Below, one piece after another: positions 44,873 through 55,886 of a DNA stretch of 64,000 bases. The position numbers and the translations under genes were made by a program. Every line of letters begins with the position of its first letter. Within the stretch, counting starts at the first letter, position 1. The DNA comes from Astragalus membranaceus (Eukaryota; Streptophyta; Magnoliopsida; Fabales; Fabaceae). The stretch lies in contig CM076846.1 of the NCBI GenBank assembly GCA_039519185.1, positions 105,186,442 to 105,250,441 of the forward strand. Direction: 5' to 3'. The notes beneath the pieces were generated by a model. It worked only from the letters and a program-made list of their open reading frames with translations, was not told the origin of the DNA and made no database searches.

Positions 44873-45059
44873 TCAGTTCCGTCGCTAATTTTTTTTACTT
44901 TTCAGATGATGGGACTCAGTTGCAGGGGTTGGTAAGTGCACAGCAATTAGCGAGAGACAGTTCCCTCGCTAATTCCCTCGCTAAATTTAACTTTTCAGAT
45001 GATGGGACAGTTCCCTCGCTAATTCCCTCGCATTTTTTTTCTTTTTTTCCTTAAATCCG

Positions 45060-45269
45060 TTTACACTCTTCTTTCTCACTCACTCTTCACCCTTCCTCTT
45101 CCCTTCCTCTTCCTCTACTCTCCACCACCACACAACCACCACCACCACCACCATCATCACCACCTCCTCTCACACTCTCCTCTCTCTTCACTCTTCCAAC
45201 ACCACCACCACCACATACCTCCTACGACTCTCACTCACTCTCTCTTACTCTTCACCACCACCACTCTCA

Positions 45270-45327
<58 letters not shown>

Positions 45328-45460
45328 CCTTACTCTTCTCCTTCTCTCTCTACTCTAAACCACCCATCACCACCACCACCACGCCGCCACCACCACCACC
45401 ACGCCGCCACCACCACGCCACCACCACCGTCGCCACCACCACCACCACACATCACCACAA
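45060..45460. repeat. CT- and CCA-rich low-complexity block
   Basis: A pyrimidine-rich strand with TCTTCCTCTTCC, CACCACCACCA and a (CT)n run of about 52 bases. The trinucleotide repeats give chance open frames. It is the centre of the non-autonomous CACTA. Confidence 0.85.
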
Positions 45461-48169
45461 AATTAATAATATAATATAATATTCATTAATTAATAATAAA
45501 TATATAAAAAAACAAGTCATTCAGCACTGGACACGTGTCATTTTTTTTTGAAAAACTGCAGTCATTAGCGAGGGAAGTATCCCTCGCTAATTCCTGCGCA
45601 TTTACCAACCCCTGCAATTGAGTCCCATCACCTGAAAAGTTGCAGTCATTAGCGAGGGAAAATTCCCTCGCTAATTAGCGAGGGATTCAAATTCCTTCGC
45701 TAATCCCATTAGCGAGGAGGGGTTTAGCGACGGAACTGGTCCCTCGCTAATTCCCTCGCAAATGACCATTAGCGACAGATTTTGGTCATTTTGCGAGGGA
45801 AATGTCTGTCGCTAATGATCGGTTTTTTTGTAGTGTCTGGAGTTAGGTCCTTACAGCAGACCTCTGACGTTAGGTCCTTCCATATTGGATCTAGCTTGTT
45901 GCCGCGAGTTACTCCTTCACTTACTCAATCTCCCCGAGATGTATATGGTCGTACTTCATCTGCGCGAGTGACTCCTCCACCATCACAGAGTCCTCCATAT
46001 CGCATGATTCCGGTATCAGGCTTTGGTACGATACCTACTCCTACCCCTTCACCAAATGTTGTACCTACTCCTACCCCTTCACCCGGAGATGATGCGATAC
46101 CTGATGATGATCAGGTGCATGATGTTGAGGGGGGTGGTGATGCAATACCTGATGTTGAGGGGGGTGATGATGAGGATGAGATTATTTTACGCGATCGGCG
46201 AGTTGTCATCCGTGTTGAGGATGGAGGGTATGTAAAGTTTTTTATAACTTTGTTAGATTGATTGTTTTTTCATATATATAATGTGTTTTAATCGTTTCAA
46301 TTGTTTTAACTTCGCAGGTTTCTTCCTTCAAGGCCAGCCGCAGATGCTATCCGACAGACAATTCGCGAGTTATACCACTATCCGTGGACTAGTTGGTTAG
46401 ATCTTAATGAGGCTGAGCGAACCCATTTTTTTAACGGTTTTAGAGTAAGTGTACATTTTAACAGTTCACAATATTTGTTGTTTTTTTTTAGAATTTGTTA
46501 AGTTATTTGATTTTGTGTAACATTTGTTTTCTAAATGTTTTCACAATGCAGAAGAGAGTTGCATGGCGTTAGTGTTAAGAGGCCGCCGTTGAGGTTTTTT
46601 TTCATAGGAATGCTGCTCTCCGACTCCCTGATATTCTCAGATGTGTCCGCATGGGGAGGGATAGACCTCTTTGGATGGGGTATCAAGTATATAATCACCT
46701 AAGAGATCACATCTGGAATGATCCAAAATTCAAAGCTAAGTGTGAGCGGAATAAGAAGAACAGAGCATCAGAAAAAGGTGGAAGCTTGCACACTAGAGGT
46801 TCTATCTCTATGTTGCAGCATTCAGAGAGATTGGTATATTCTTAAACGTATATTCTCCTAATGTCAATATAATTAATTATAATTTACCATTTACAAACCA
46901 CATGTAGATGAGCTTCATCGCCACACTCACATTAGGAAGGGCACAGGCGAGTTTGTAGAGGACCGCGCTCGCATTACTCAGGTATAAAGAAATTTTGTCA
47001 TATATATAAGTTAGTTGCATGTTCATTTTAGAAGAACTAAAATGTTACTTGCATGTTCATATGTTTCTTCATTGTTGTGACTTATGATTTGTTAATGCAG
47101 AAAACTGTGAAATTTCGTTCTGTTACGCATAATTTAGAAAACCAGGAGGTTAATAGTAGTTGTTGGTAGCTTGTGATTGATTAAACTACCTGATTACTTT
47201 TGGCAATTGCATCAATTGGGTTTTAAAGCACATTCAAATGAACTAATGGGAAAGAATTGAGACATTGGCCAAGGCTGAAGGATTCTTCTGATTATTGCTT
47301 TTTGCATCAATTGGTATCTTTATTGACTAAATTACATTATTGCTTTTTGCATGTGTGTGTAAGTAAATGCAAATGCTTTGTTTGTGGTATGTGCAACGAG
47401 ACTCCTGTCATATGCTGCTCCTTGCCATGTGTAGTTATATTTGTATCATGATTAACCCCCCTTTGTATCATGATTAACTCATTTTAGTTGAGTTTAGTCA
47501 GGTATATTAGACTGTATTTCAGTTCATTTTTTCATTCTTATATTCAATCAATGAAATGAGTTGTTAGGAGGAGTTTCAGTTCATTTCATCTGTGCTTAAG
47601 CTGAATCTGTGATACTTCTGAATTTGAGCTGAATCTGTGATACCGCTGAATCCGTGATACTTCTGGTATTAATTAATTCTTATATTCTTATATCCCAATT
47701 TATCTGTGCTTGAGTTGAATTTGTGATACTTCTGAATTTGAGTATGATTATAACTTGTGCATTTGATAGGAGGAGTTTCAGCGGCTGTTCTCTCAGTCAG
47801 ATATACCAGTAGACGCCGTTGAGTTGGCCAAGTTGAAGCGTTTATTGTGGGAGGAGGCTGCTGGAGGGCCCTATAAGAGTCGTGGTGTGTATGGGACGGG
47901 AGGCATAGTTGACAATATGGTAGACTCTGGAGCTTCGACGAGCGCGGGCCTGTCTCCTGAGGCCCGTAGGATCATCCAACAAATGTCACAACAATTTGAA
48001 GAGCGGTTTGCACGACAGTAACAACTAATTGAGTATGTATTTGATCTCAGGCATCAAGGATGTTGCGTGGGGGTGGTTTAAGGCAAGGCAATGGAGGAAG
48101 TGTGGGGTTGGGTGGTCGGAGTAGTACAATTGTCCGTTGGGTGTTTTGTTATCATTGTAATATCCTTAT

Positions 48170-48340
48170 TGTAATATCTATGTACTATCTCATGTAGTGA
48201 GGGTACTTTTTTTCCCTCTCTGGATCTTTTTTCAATGAGTTTTGGCCTTCGGTGGTTTTAACGAGGCCCTTAGGTGTAAGGGGTTGGTTCCCCTTATGTG
48301 TCCCTTAATACAAATTGCTTATCTAAAAAAAAATAATCCA
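48170..48340 (+). mobile_element. LINE 3' tail
   Basis: CAATGAGTTTTGGCCTTCGG, then GTTTTAACGAGGCCCTTAGG, GGGGTTGGTTCCCCTTATGT and TTGCTTATCTAAAAAAAAAT. This is the same layout as the other LINE 3' tails (GTTTTGGCC, TTTTAATGAGGCC, hairpin, GCTTAT, poly(A)). It directly follows the decayed CACTA gene and may mark the truncation of that element. Confidence 0.6.
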
Positions 48341-48458
48341 AAGTCAACTTTTCCAACATTAAGAGAATTTTGATTTTCTCCCTTCAAGAACAACAATTAA
48401 AGTTAATTTGGCTATGTCATTGATATAAATTTTAATTTTGTGCATTAATTATTTGCAG

Positions 48459-48739
48459 CAAGCGGAAATGGAAAACTGGGAAAGCCGGCTCGCGTAGATG
48501 GTGTGTTCAATGACAATCATCCACCATTGAAAAACAACGAATATGAATTCACCACTTATTTTGATTATGATAAAAACTTTGGAACTCCCGGAGCATTTTA
48601 CATCAAAAACCTTTTCTCAACTGAATTCTTCCTCGTCAGTTTGACTCTTGAAGACATTCATAACCTTGAAAATATCCACTTTGCTTGCAACTCATGGATT
48701 TTCAATGACCAAACTAATCGCATTTTTTTCTCTAACAAT
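48459..48739 (+). pseudogene. Lipoxygenase pseudogene, PLAT/LH2-domain exon
   Basis: The exon is bounded by TTTGCAG and GTAAGT. It is open throughout as GNGKLGKPARVDGVFNDNHP, NEYEFTTYFDYDKNFG, then the conserved PGAFYIKN..S.EFFLVSLTLEDI and NRIFFSNN. The PLAT barrel helps bind membranes and substrate. This exon is undamaged, in contrast to later ones. Confidence 0.9.
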
Positions 48740-48931
48740 GTAAGTAATCTATTAACCAAATGGTACTGAAATTTGAATGTTTATTTTAAGTCATTCTAGA
48801 TAGTGACATACCTACATATTGTTACACGATTGACATATAATAACTAGTCGCATAAGCATGCAATTAGGGGTTCAATATCCCAAAATCCTATATACAAAAA
48901 ATTCTCCATTGGAGAATGTTCAGATTCCTTA

Positions 48932-49233
48932 AGGGTGTGTTTGGGAGTTTGGAGGGGAGGGGAGGGGAGAAGTTGAGACTAATAGTGTAAATTCTTTAGT
49001 AATTGGGAGAAAAATTATCCCCCTAAACCCTCCAAACCTCTCTCCTAGTTTATTTTTGGAGCCCCTCCAAACTCCCCCAAATATGGAGGGTTTTGGAGGG
49101 GCTCCAAAAATAAACTAAGAGAGGGGTTTTGGGGGGTTTGGGGGGATAATTTTTCTTCTCATCACTAAAGAATTTACACTATTAGTCCCAACCCCTCCCC
49201 TCCCCTCCCCCTCCAAACTCACAAACAGACCCT
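48932..49233. mobile_element. Foldback MITE (302 bp) in a lipoxygenase intron
   Basis: Starts AGGGTGTGTTTGGGAGTTTG and ends with the near-inverse CAAACTCACAAACAGACCCT. Nearly the whole length folds on itself, with arms of about 145 bases sharing CTAATAGTGTAAATTCTTTA, AATTATCCCCC and TTTATTTTTGGAGCCCCTCC. No clear target duplication was found, so the superfamily is open. Confidence 0.75.
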
Positions 49234-49484
49234 AAATGAATCTAATACATTTGAAGGTTTATTCTTTGACTCTAGGTTAGGAGGAATACCCTAGGTTCAT
49301 TGTAAATATTTTAATGGTATAAAAATTTACTTAATAATTTTGTAAAGTGCAAAATCTCAAGTTAAAAATATTTGTTATGTTTACGGCATATTATAGATTT
49401 CTTAAAATGCTAGTAGTTTTTTTTTCCTTATTAGTGACTAAGAGGTCTTGTTTTAGGTTTAGGAGTCACAAATCCCATTATATC

Positions 49485-49825
49485 CAGGCACGGATCTACG
49501 TGTTCTTAATTGGGGGCATTTGCCCCCACTTGAAAAATTATTTTGGTTGGGAATATATATAATAAATTTATTTTGCCCCCATAAAAAAATAAAGGTCGCC
49601 CCCATAAGATAAATTAAATGTAGAAATTCACAAGAGATAAATAAAAAGAAACGTAAATTGGTACTAATTTTATCTTTTTAGCTATATATTTATAGAAATT
49701 TAGGTATTTTAAGGTTTCTTTGTAATGAAATTATGTTCTTTGGAAAGTTTATAATAATATTTTAAGAAAATTTTATAGGCTATTTTTTTTGCCCCCACAA
49801 GTGAAAATTTCTGGATCCGTCACTG
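49485..49825. mobile_element. hAT-type MITE (341 bp) in a lipoxygenase intron
   Basis: Ends CAGGCACGGATCTACG and CTGGATCCGTCACTG (inverted, imperfect) with a perfect 8-bp duplication ATTATATC (49477-49484 and 49826-49833). The subterminal parts have TTGGGGGCATTTGCCCCC-type palindromes and GCCCCCA words. Two related copies lie in the segmental duplication (11191-11475 and 34590-34990). Confidence 0.92.
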
Positions 49826-50219
49826 ATTATATCGTACTATATTATATTCCTTTGAAGTTGAACTTTACATGCTCATTGTTCTGAAGTTTCTTGAACTCTA
49901 TATGTATTATCAATAGCAAATACATGAAATGTATTGCAGACTTATCTACCAAGTGAGACACCACCTCCACTAGTTAACTACAGACAATCAGAGTTAGAAG
50001 CTTTAAGAGGAGATGGAACCGGGGAGCGCAAGAGAGGAGAAAGAATCTATGATTATGATATCTTTAATGATCTGGGGAGATCCAGATACGAATGAAAGCT
50101 CAGCTCGTCCGGTCGTAGGAGGACCTAATGCCTCTCCTTATCCTCGTTGGGGAAGAATAGGCAGAAAACCAACTAAAACGGGTTAGAATTTTCTGCTGCA
50201 ATGATTTTCCTTGTCTGAT

Positions 50220-50227
50220 TTTCGTTT

Positions 50228-50281
<54 letters not shown>
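50220..50281. repeat. (TA)n microsatellite
   Basis: About 29 TA units within a lipoxygenase intron, just upstream of the 50302 exon. Confidence 0.95.
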
Positions 50282-50283
<2 letters not shown>

Positions 50284-50487
50284 TGTTGTTACTGAAATAT
50301 AGGAGCAAGTATTTTTATATTCCAAGAGATGAGGATCATGTTAGATTGGAATTCTCATCTTTTGGTGATAAACTGAAGACTATAAAAAAAATGCACCTCA
50401 GACAGAGGAGTTTGAAAGCTTTCAAGATGTGTATGATCTATATGAAAAGATAGGATATCCAAAGCCCCACGTTATTAAAGGTACGTA

Positions 50488-50709
50488 TGTTAATTGTGTA
50501 ATAGAAGTGTAATTAGGGAGTTAAATGTAATTAGAGCAAAGTTGGTAGCTTTAGGTGGTTACAAGCTTGTTAAAACAGTTTACAAGTTTGTTTGTAAATC
50601 GTTGATAGAAACTCTCTCTTCTCTAGTTGTATTCACACCCTTTAAAAGGGAATCCAATCAATGAAATCTCCAATGATTGATTCTCAGAAATTTCAATTCT
50701 AGTTTTACA
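50488..50709 (+). repeat. 5' LTR of the Copia element
   Basis: 222 bp. It is 14 bp longer than the 3' LTR, mostly because of an extra AGTTTGTTTGTAAAT-like stretch near 50585-50601. CCCTTTAAAAGGGAATCC lies near the middle. Confidence 0.9.
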
Positions 50710-50772
50710 ATTGGTATCTAGAGCTGAAACCTGAGGGACCTGCGTGAATCAATCGATCGAAAGCGTTCTTCA

Positions 50773-52018
50773 ATGGCGGAGAACAAGAGAAATGGAAACT
50801 ATATGCATGCCTCAATTCCCAGGTTCGATGGTCATTATGACCACTGAGCAATGCTTATGGAGAACCTCCTCCGTTCCAAAGACTACTGGACCATTGTAGA
50901 GGGTGGCGTTCCGGCATTGTCAACACCGGCTACGACGGAGAACACCAAGGCGCACGAGGAAGGTAAATTGAAGGCTAAAGTGCTCCCGGGGTCCCTTATC
51001 TTTATTTAAAGTAACGATTTGGTCCTTTATATTTTTTTTGTCCCAAATCAGTCCTTTATGTTTTAAATTTTTGACACATAAATCCTTTTCTGTCCCAAAT
51101 CAGTCCTTTATGTTTCAAATTTTTAACACATAAATCCTTTTTTTTGACACATAAATCTGCACTTTTAACAGAAAAGGATTTATGTGTCAAAAATTTGAAA
51201 GATAAAGGACTTATTTGGGACAAAAAAAACATAAAGGACTAATTCGTTACTTTAAATAAAGATAAGGGACCCCGGGAGCACTTTAGCCTAAATTGAAAGA
51301 TCTAAAGGCACGAAACTATCTCTTTCAATCAATTGATCGAGATATCATTGAAACGATCTTGAATAAAGAATCATCGAAAGCAATTTGGGATTCGATGAAA
51401 CAGAAATTTCAAGGTACAACGAAGGTGAAAAGGTCTCAATTGCGTGCAGCGAAAAGAGAATTCGAGCTTCTCGGTATGAAAGATGATGAATGTGTATCTG
51501 ATTACTTCTCAAGAACCCTAACAGTTGTCAACAAGATGAAGATCTTTGGTGCAAAGATTGATCAAAGTGAAATTGTGGAGAAAATTCTGAGGTCCATGTG
51601 TGAGAAATTCAACTATGTGGTTGCTGCTATCGACGAAGGAAATGATGTCGAGAAGATGACTATAGACGAACTCCAAGGTAGCTTGCTAGTTCATGAACAA
51701 AGAATGCATCCTCAGAAAGAAGAAGAGCAAGTCTTGAAAGTTGCAGGCACTGGCAGAGGTTCTACAAGGGGAAGGGGACGTGCTTCCACTACCAGAGGAA
51801 GAGGTAGAGGTAAACCATCCTATAAGGACTCTCTAGAATGCTATAGATGTAAGAAACTAGGACATTTCCAATATGAATGTCCAAATAGTGAGGATAAAGC
51901 TCATTATGCTGAGCTTGATGAAGAAGAGGAAGTACTACTAATGGCTGCAATTGAGGCAGCAATAGAGAGAATCTGGTACTTAGATTCAGGGTGTAGTAAC
52001 CACATGTGTGGTGAATAG
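50773..52018 (+). pseudogene. Copia gag and protease start, interrupted by a MITE and nonsense codons
   Basis: ATG 50773 starts MAENKRNGNYMHASIPRFDG, the usual Copia gag opening. A TGA replaces the Trp expected after HYDH (50845-50847). The frame is cut after EEGKL by the 316-bp MITE and resumes at 51292 as LKDLKARNYLFQSIDRDIIE. Then come the gag core (AIWDSMKQKFQGTTKVKRSQ), an Arg/Gly-rich region, the zinc knuckle CYRCKKLGHFQYEC (51838-51879) and the protease motif WYLDSGCSNHMCG (about 51975-52013). TAG at 52016-52018 follows. Gag packages the RNA; the protease cleaves the polyprotein. Confidence 0.9.
50973..51288. mobile_element. MULE-type MITE (GGCTAAAGTGC ends), 316 bp, copy B
   Basis: Same termini and length as copy A at 9529-9844. 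A perfect 9-bp duplication TAAATTGAA (50964-50972 and 51289-51297) flanks it. It lies inside the Copia gag, so it moved after the Copia insertion. Removing it with one duplicate restores gag as EEGKLKDLKARNY. Confidence 0.95.
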
Positions 52019-53336
52019 GAATGGTTTTCTGTGCTTGATACTACATTCAGGGAATCTGTTAGACTTGGAGATGGCTCCAAGATCATAGTTGAAGGTAAAG
52101 GTACAGTGAAGATGCATGTAAATGGTGTGCTTCTTGTGGTGAGCAATGTGTATTACATACCTAAGTTGAAGAACAACTTATTCAGTCTTGGTCAATTACA
52201 ACAGAATGTGGATTTGTCAATTTCTCTGCATCAAGATCAGTGTAAGGTGTATCATACAGAGAAGGGTTTGATTATATCCTCCAAAATGACCAAGAACAAG
52301 TTGTTTCCAGTATCTGCTACTGCAGTAAACCCATCTTGCCTGTACACATAGAAGGAGGATGTTTCTCAGCTATGGCACCAGAGACTTGGGCACTTGAATA
52401 TGAAGAGCTTGAAGGAAATGTCACAGAAGAATATGGTCAAGGGTTTGCCTGAAATCAAGGATGCAGGCAAGACTTGTGAAGATTGCTTGAAGGGGAAGCA
52501 ACACAGGCTGGAATTTCCAAAAGCATCCAATTGGAGAGCTACCAACAAGCTGGAGCTAGTTCACTCAGACATTTGTGGCTCTATTACTCCAGAATCCAGT
52601 GGAAAGAAGAGGTATATTTTGACTTTTATTGATGATTACGGTAGAAGAACTTGGGTATACTTCTTAGTTGAAAAATCAGCCACTTTAGGATGTTTTAAGA
52701 AGTTTAAAGCATTAGTTGAGAAGGAATGTGTAACACCTCATTTCTACCCGGTAGAATAATACGAAAAATCAGAGTTTATAAAAAAATTTTTCCAACAAAC
52801 AATGGAGTGCCACACTTGCTTCGTAAAAACAGCAAACAGATTAATTCGCCTGTGCAACAGATACATAACACTCTACTTTTTGGATGAACCAATAAACAAC
52901 CTTTTAGTCTTCAAAAATAAGTTACTTCATTACTACGCAGCGGATTCGCAACAAAACTCAATTCAAAATAATCGTGGCGTCTTTAACCAACTTAAGACAG
53001 CTCAAAAACAACAAAATAACGACTTTAAGTTCCAACAACAAAATAACATAGCAAAACAATCATAATGAAAACATGTGTTCATTCCCCCCGAGTGCTACGT
53101 ATCCGAGCGACGACACCGACTCGAACTAATGAAGGTACACAGCCTTCATTCGTGGTTACCTGCACGTTACCAACACGGGGTAACATTCAAACAGAAGGGG
53201 TGAGATATTGAACCATATAATAGAATGTATGAAAAACAATATATATCAGAATCAGGACATCTCAATTCATCACTTCACAACACTCAAATAACTGCAATCA
53301 TCACGAATCATCAACATAACCACTCATCAAAATGCA

Positions 53337-53506
53337 AATGGGCCATCAGCGGTACCCTCAACAAAATACAATGGGCCATCAGCGGTACCCTCAACAAAAT
53401 ACAATGGGCCATCAGCGGTACCCTCATCAAACTACAAATGGGCCATCAGCGGTACCCTCAACAAAATACAAATGGGCCATCAGCGGTACCCTCAACAAAA
53501 TACAAA
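53337..53506. repeat. 33/34-bp minisatellite, five copies, in the solo LTR
   Basis: ATGGGCCATCAGCGGTACCC starts at 53338, 53371, 53404, 53438 and 53472, with CTCAACAAAATACA spacers. Confidence 0.95.
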
Positions 53507-53639
53507 TCAACGACTTAACCAACAATTATCAACTAGCAACTCAACACTTTACCAACAATTAGCAATTGCCCAATTTAACCACTTAACCAACAATTAATCT
53601 TTTCAACAATTTAACAATTAATAATTGACAACCTAATCA

Positions 53640-53975
53640 ACAATTAGCCAACCGGGGTCTAATGCGCCTAAAGCGCCCAACAACAGCAAACATGGCGCCT
53701 TATGCGCCCAGCAACAACAAACATGCAAACAACAACAGTAAACAGCAAACAGCAAGCAGCAACAGCAAACAGTAAGCATGGCGCCCATGGCGTCCAGCAA
53801 CCAACGGGGCGGCCACACAGGCGCCCAGCAACAACAGACACGGGGCCCATGGCGCCCAGCAACATCAGGGGCAGCCACACTTGGCGCCCAGCAACAACAG
53901 ACACGGCGCCCATGGCGCCCAACAACATCAGGGGCAGCCACACTTGGCGCCCAGCAACAACAACAGACAAATTCC
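53640..53975. repeat. GC-rich tandem array with GGCGCCCAGCAACAAC units
   Basis: Units of about 66 bases contain CATGGCGCCCAGCAAC, ATCAGGGGCAGCCACACTTG and GCGCCCAGCAACAACAGACA. It gives overlapping open frames on both strands, which are products of the repeat and not genes. Confidence 0.85.
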
Positions 53976-54309
53976 CATCAAACATACCTCTACTTCGGTG
54001 AATTAATTAACCTATCAAACGGAATCGAAACTTAGCAAAGGACCCCTCTATGGAAAGCTAATAATGTCTAGTTCCTGACTATAATTGTTATTTTGCAAAA
54101 TAATGGTCCAATTCGTACAGTTTCAGCAAATAAGCAACAAGGTTCAGAAAACAGGACAGCCACCATGACCTAGCTTGTGACACTTCTAAAATTATCAAAA
54201 CTCAGTCAAATGACATGGGACTTGGGCCTAACCCGAAACAAATTGAGTGTAGTTTTCAATGAATCAAGAATCATTAAAAAAGGAGTTCAAACGAAAATGT
54301 TATACACGA

Positions 54310-54690
54310 AATACCGAACCTATATCCAGATTGTTTCCAGAATTTTAACCTAACTTGTGACACCTATAACTCGAGCTATACAACTCCAAATGCAACCAAA
54401 CTAGTGCCAAATTAACAAGCATTAAGTCTAGTTTCTGAAAAACCACATAATTTTTGGACCACTAGATTGTTTCCAATTACTGTATAACCGAACCTATACC
54501 CAGATCGTTTCCAGAATTTTAACCTAACTTGTGACACCTATAACTCGAGCTGTACAACTCCAAATGCAACCAAACTAGTGCCAAATTAACAAGCATTAAG
54601 TCTAGTTTCTGAAAAGGTAAACCACATAATTTTTGGACCACTAGATTGTCCCCAATTACTGTATCACCGAACCTATACCCAGATCACCCC
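54310..54690. repeat. Direct repeat of about 180 bp, two copies
   Basis: CCGAACCTATA(C/T)CCAGAT, CCAGAATTTTAACCTAACTT, CAACTCCAAATGCAACCAAA and CACATAATTTTTGGACCACT occur in order twice (from about 54315 and from about 54487). Confidence 0.85.
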
Positions 54691-55886
54691 AAACAATGAG
54701 TTTAGCAACAAAATTGGCATCAAACATTCATCAAATTTCAATAATCAAACACATCGTCAACCCAATTCAGAGATACACATGTTTTTAAACTGAAAACAGA
54801 AGCAAATTCGTAGAACCCACATAAAGTTAGAACCCCTATTAATTATAGAGTTAGAACCCCACCCTTACATGGGTTTTGAAGATTTCGCAGTCACCTCCCT
54901 CCTTGGATGAAGAATGTGCAGCCCCCTCTCTATTTCTCACCAAGAATGCGCAGCCTCCTTCTCTCCTTGCTTCTAGGTTTTCTCTAATCCTTATTTTTCT
55001 TTCAACTTATGACAACTTAACCTAATTCTAATCCTTTTATATTTCTCTTCTAATTAGCCTTATGGGCCACTCTTCACACCCCCTTATATTACTATTTCTA
55101 CATAAAAATAGGCCCATACAATAATAAGTAATATTATTACTCTAATATTATTTTCTAGGCTTAATCAACCAATTAATTAAATAAAAGTCAACGTAGTAAC
55201 TATACTAATAATTCTCAACTTCAACAATTCTCACACTTAATTATTGAATAAATTAATTAAATAATTAATTAAATATTCGGGGCGTTATAGAATGTGGTAG
55301 GAGCATTATGTGCCTTAGAACTGATAGAGGATGTGAGTTTACCTCCACTGAATTTGATAGTTTCTGCACTGAAAATGGTATTAAAAGACAACTTACAGCT
55401 GCATATAGTCCCCAACAAAACAGTATAGCTGAAAGAAAGAATAGAACCTTGATTGAGATGATTAGAAGCTTACTAGCAGGGAAGTCCTTACCAAAAAACT
55501 TCTGGCCTGAAGCTGTAAATTGGGCAGTTTACCTAATAAATAGATGCCCTACTGTAATTTTGAAAGATATTACCCCACAAGAAGCCTGGAGTGATGAGAA
55601 ACCTTCTGTTAGTCACATTAGAGTCTTTGGTTGCATAGCTCATGCACATGTTCCTGGTGTCATGAGGAAAAAGTTAGATGAAAAAAGTAAAAAATGCATC
55701 TTCATAGGTATAAGCAATGAGTCAAAAGCTTATAGACTATATGATCCTATTCAAAGGAAGATTGCTGTGAGCAGGGATGTAATATTCTCCGAAAATAAAA
55801 AATGGAGTTAGGGATCTCAAGACAAAGGTATCACAGTACTTGACAGTGGCATAGAGAATGAAATTCAAGTAGAAAGGAATGATGGT

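Larger units (their letters stand above)
43393..45835. mobile_element. Non-autonomous CACTA element (CACTACAAGAAAA ends), nested
   Basis: Ends CACTACAAGAAAAGAAGCC and the inverse of CACTACAAAAAAACCGATC, with a 3-bp duplication TCT (43390-43392 and 45836-45838). Removing it restores the reading frame of the host CACTA gene. The subterminal zones are packed with TTAGCGACGG, ATTAGCGAGGGA and TTCCCTCGCTAAT in both orientations (43410-43590, 44875-45040, 45560-45820). The middle (45060-45460) is CT- and CCA-rich with a (CT)n tract at 45270-45321 and CCACCACCA arrays. No transposase. A solo LTR lies inside. Confidence 0.93.
43171..48021 (+). pseudogene. Second CACTA gene (En/Spm-type accessory protein, Transposase_24 family), interrupted
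   Basis: Exon 1 starts at ATG 43171 (MASGGGDSSRPRPPHDRKGK) and is cut after QTQQTS by a nested CACTA (43393-45835). It resumes SGVRSLQQTSDVRSFH with the original frame restored if the insert and one duplicate are removed. A Pro/Thr-rich region, PTPTPSP repeats and an acidic part (GGDDEDEI) follow to about 46227. Later exons are 46319-46446 (AADAIRQTIRELYHYPWTSW), 46551-46833 (RMGRDRPLWMGYQVYNHLRD, KKNRASEKGGSLHTRGSISM), 46908-46981, and 47770-48021 (EEFQRLFSQSDIPVDAVELA, SRGVYGTGG, PEARRIIQQMSQQFEERFAR). The RASEKGGSLHT..S signature marks plant En/Spm accessory proteins that bind subterminal repeats. Stops at 46573 and 46579 show decay. Confidence 0.8.
52729..55289. mobile_element. Large solo LTR (2561 bp) inside the Copia integrase
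   Basis: It begins TGTAACACCTC and ends GGGGCGTTATA, near-inverse ends of the TGTAACRCCCC...GGGGYGTTACA kind; the last C appears changed to T. The perfect 5-bp duplication is GAATG (52724-52728 and 55290-55294), and the integrase reading continues across it. No coding domain, primer site or polypurine tract is present. The LTR holds several tandem arrays. The family cannot be assigned; Gypsy is likely from its size and ends. Confidence 0.85.
52019..55811 (+). pseudogene. Copia protease end and integrase, split by a solo LTR
   Basis: After the TAG, the protease continues EWFSVLDTTFRESVRLGDGS, NVYYIPKLKNNLFSLGQL to TAG 52349-52351. The integrase zinc-binding part is WHQRLGHLNMKSL and CEDCLKGKQHR, and the core is HSDICGSITPESSGKKRYIL and FIDDYGRRTWVY. 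The frame is cut at 52728 in KALVEKEC by a 2.56 kb LTR and resumes at 55290: LRTDRGCEFTS, ENGIKRQLTAAYSPQQNSIA, ERKNRTLIEM. The acidic triad is D in HSDIC, D in RTDRG and E in AERKNR. TAG ends the frame at 55809-55811. Confidence 0.9.

Noticed and set aside
53633..54035. Overlapping open frames of about 85-105 codons on both strands
   Set aside because: They arise from the GC-rich tandem array in the solo LTR; no domain and the same repeats on each strand.
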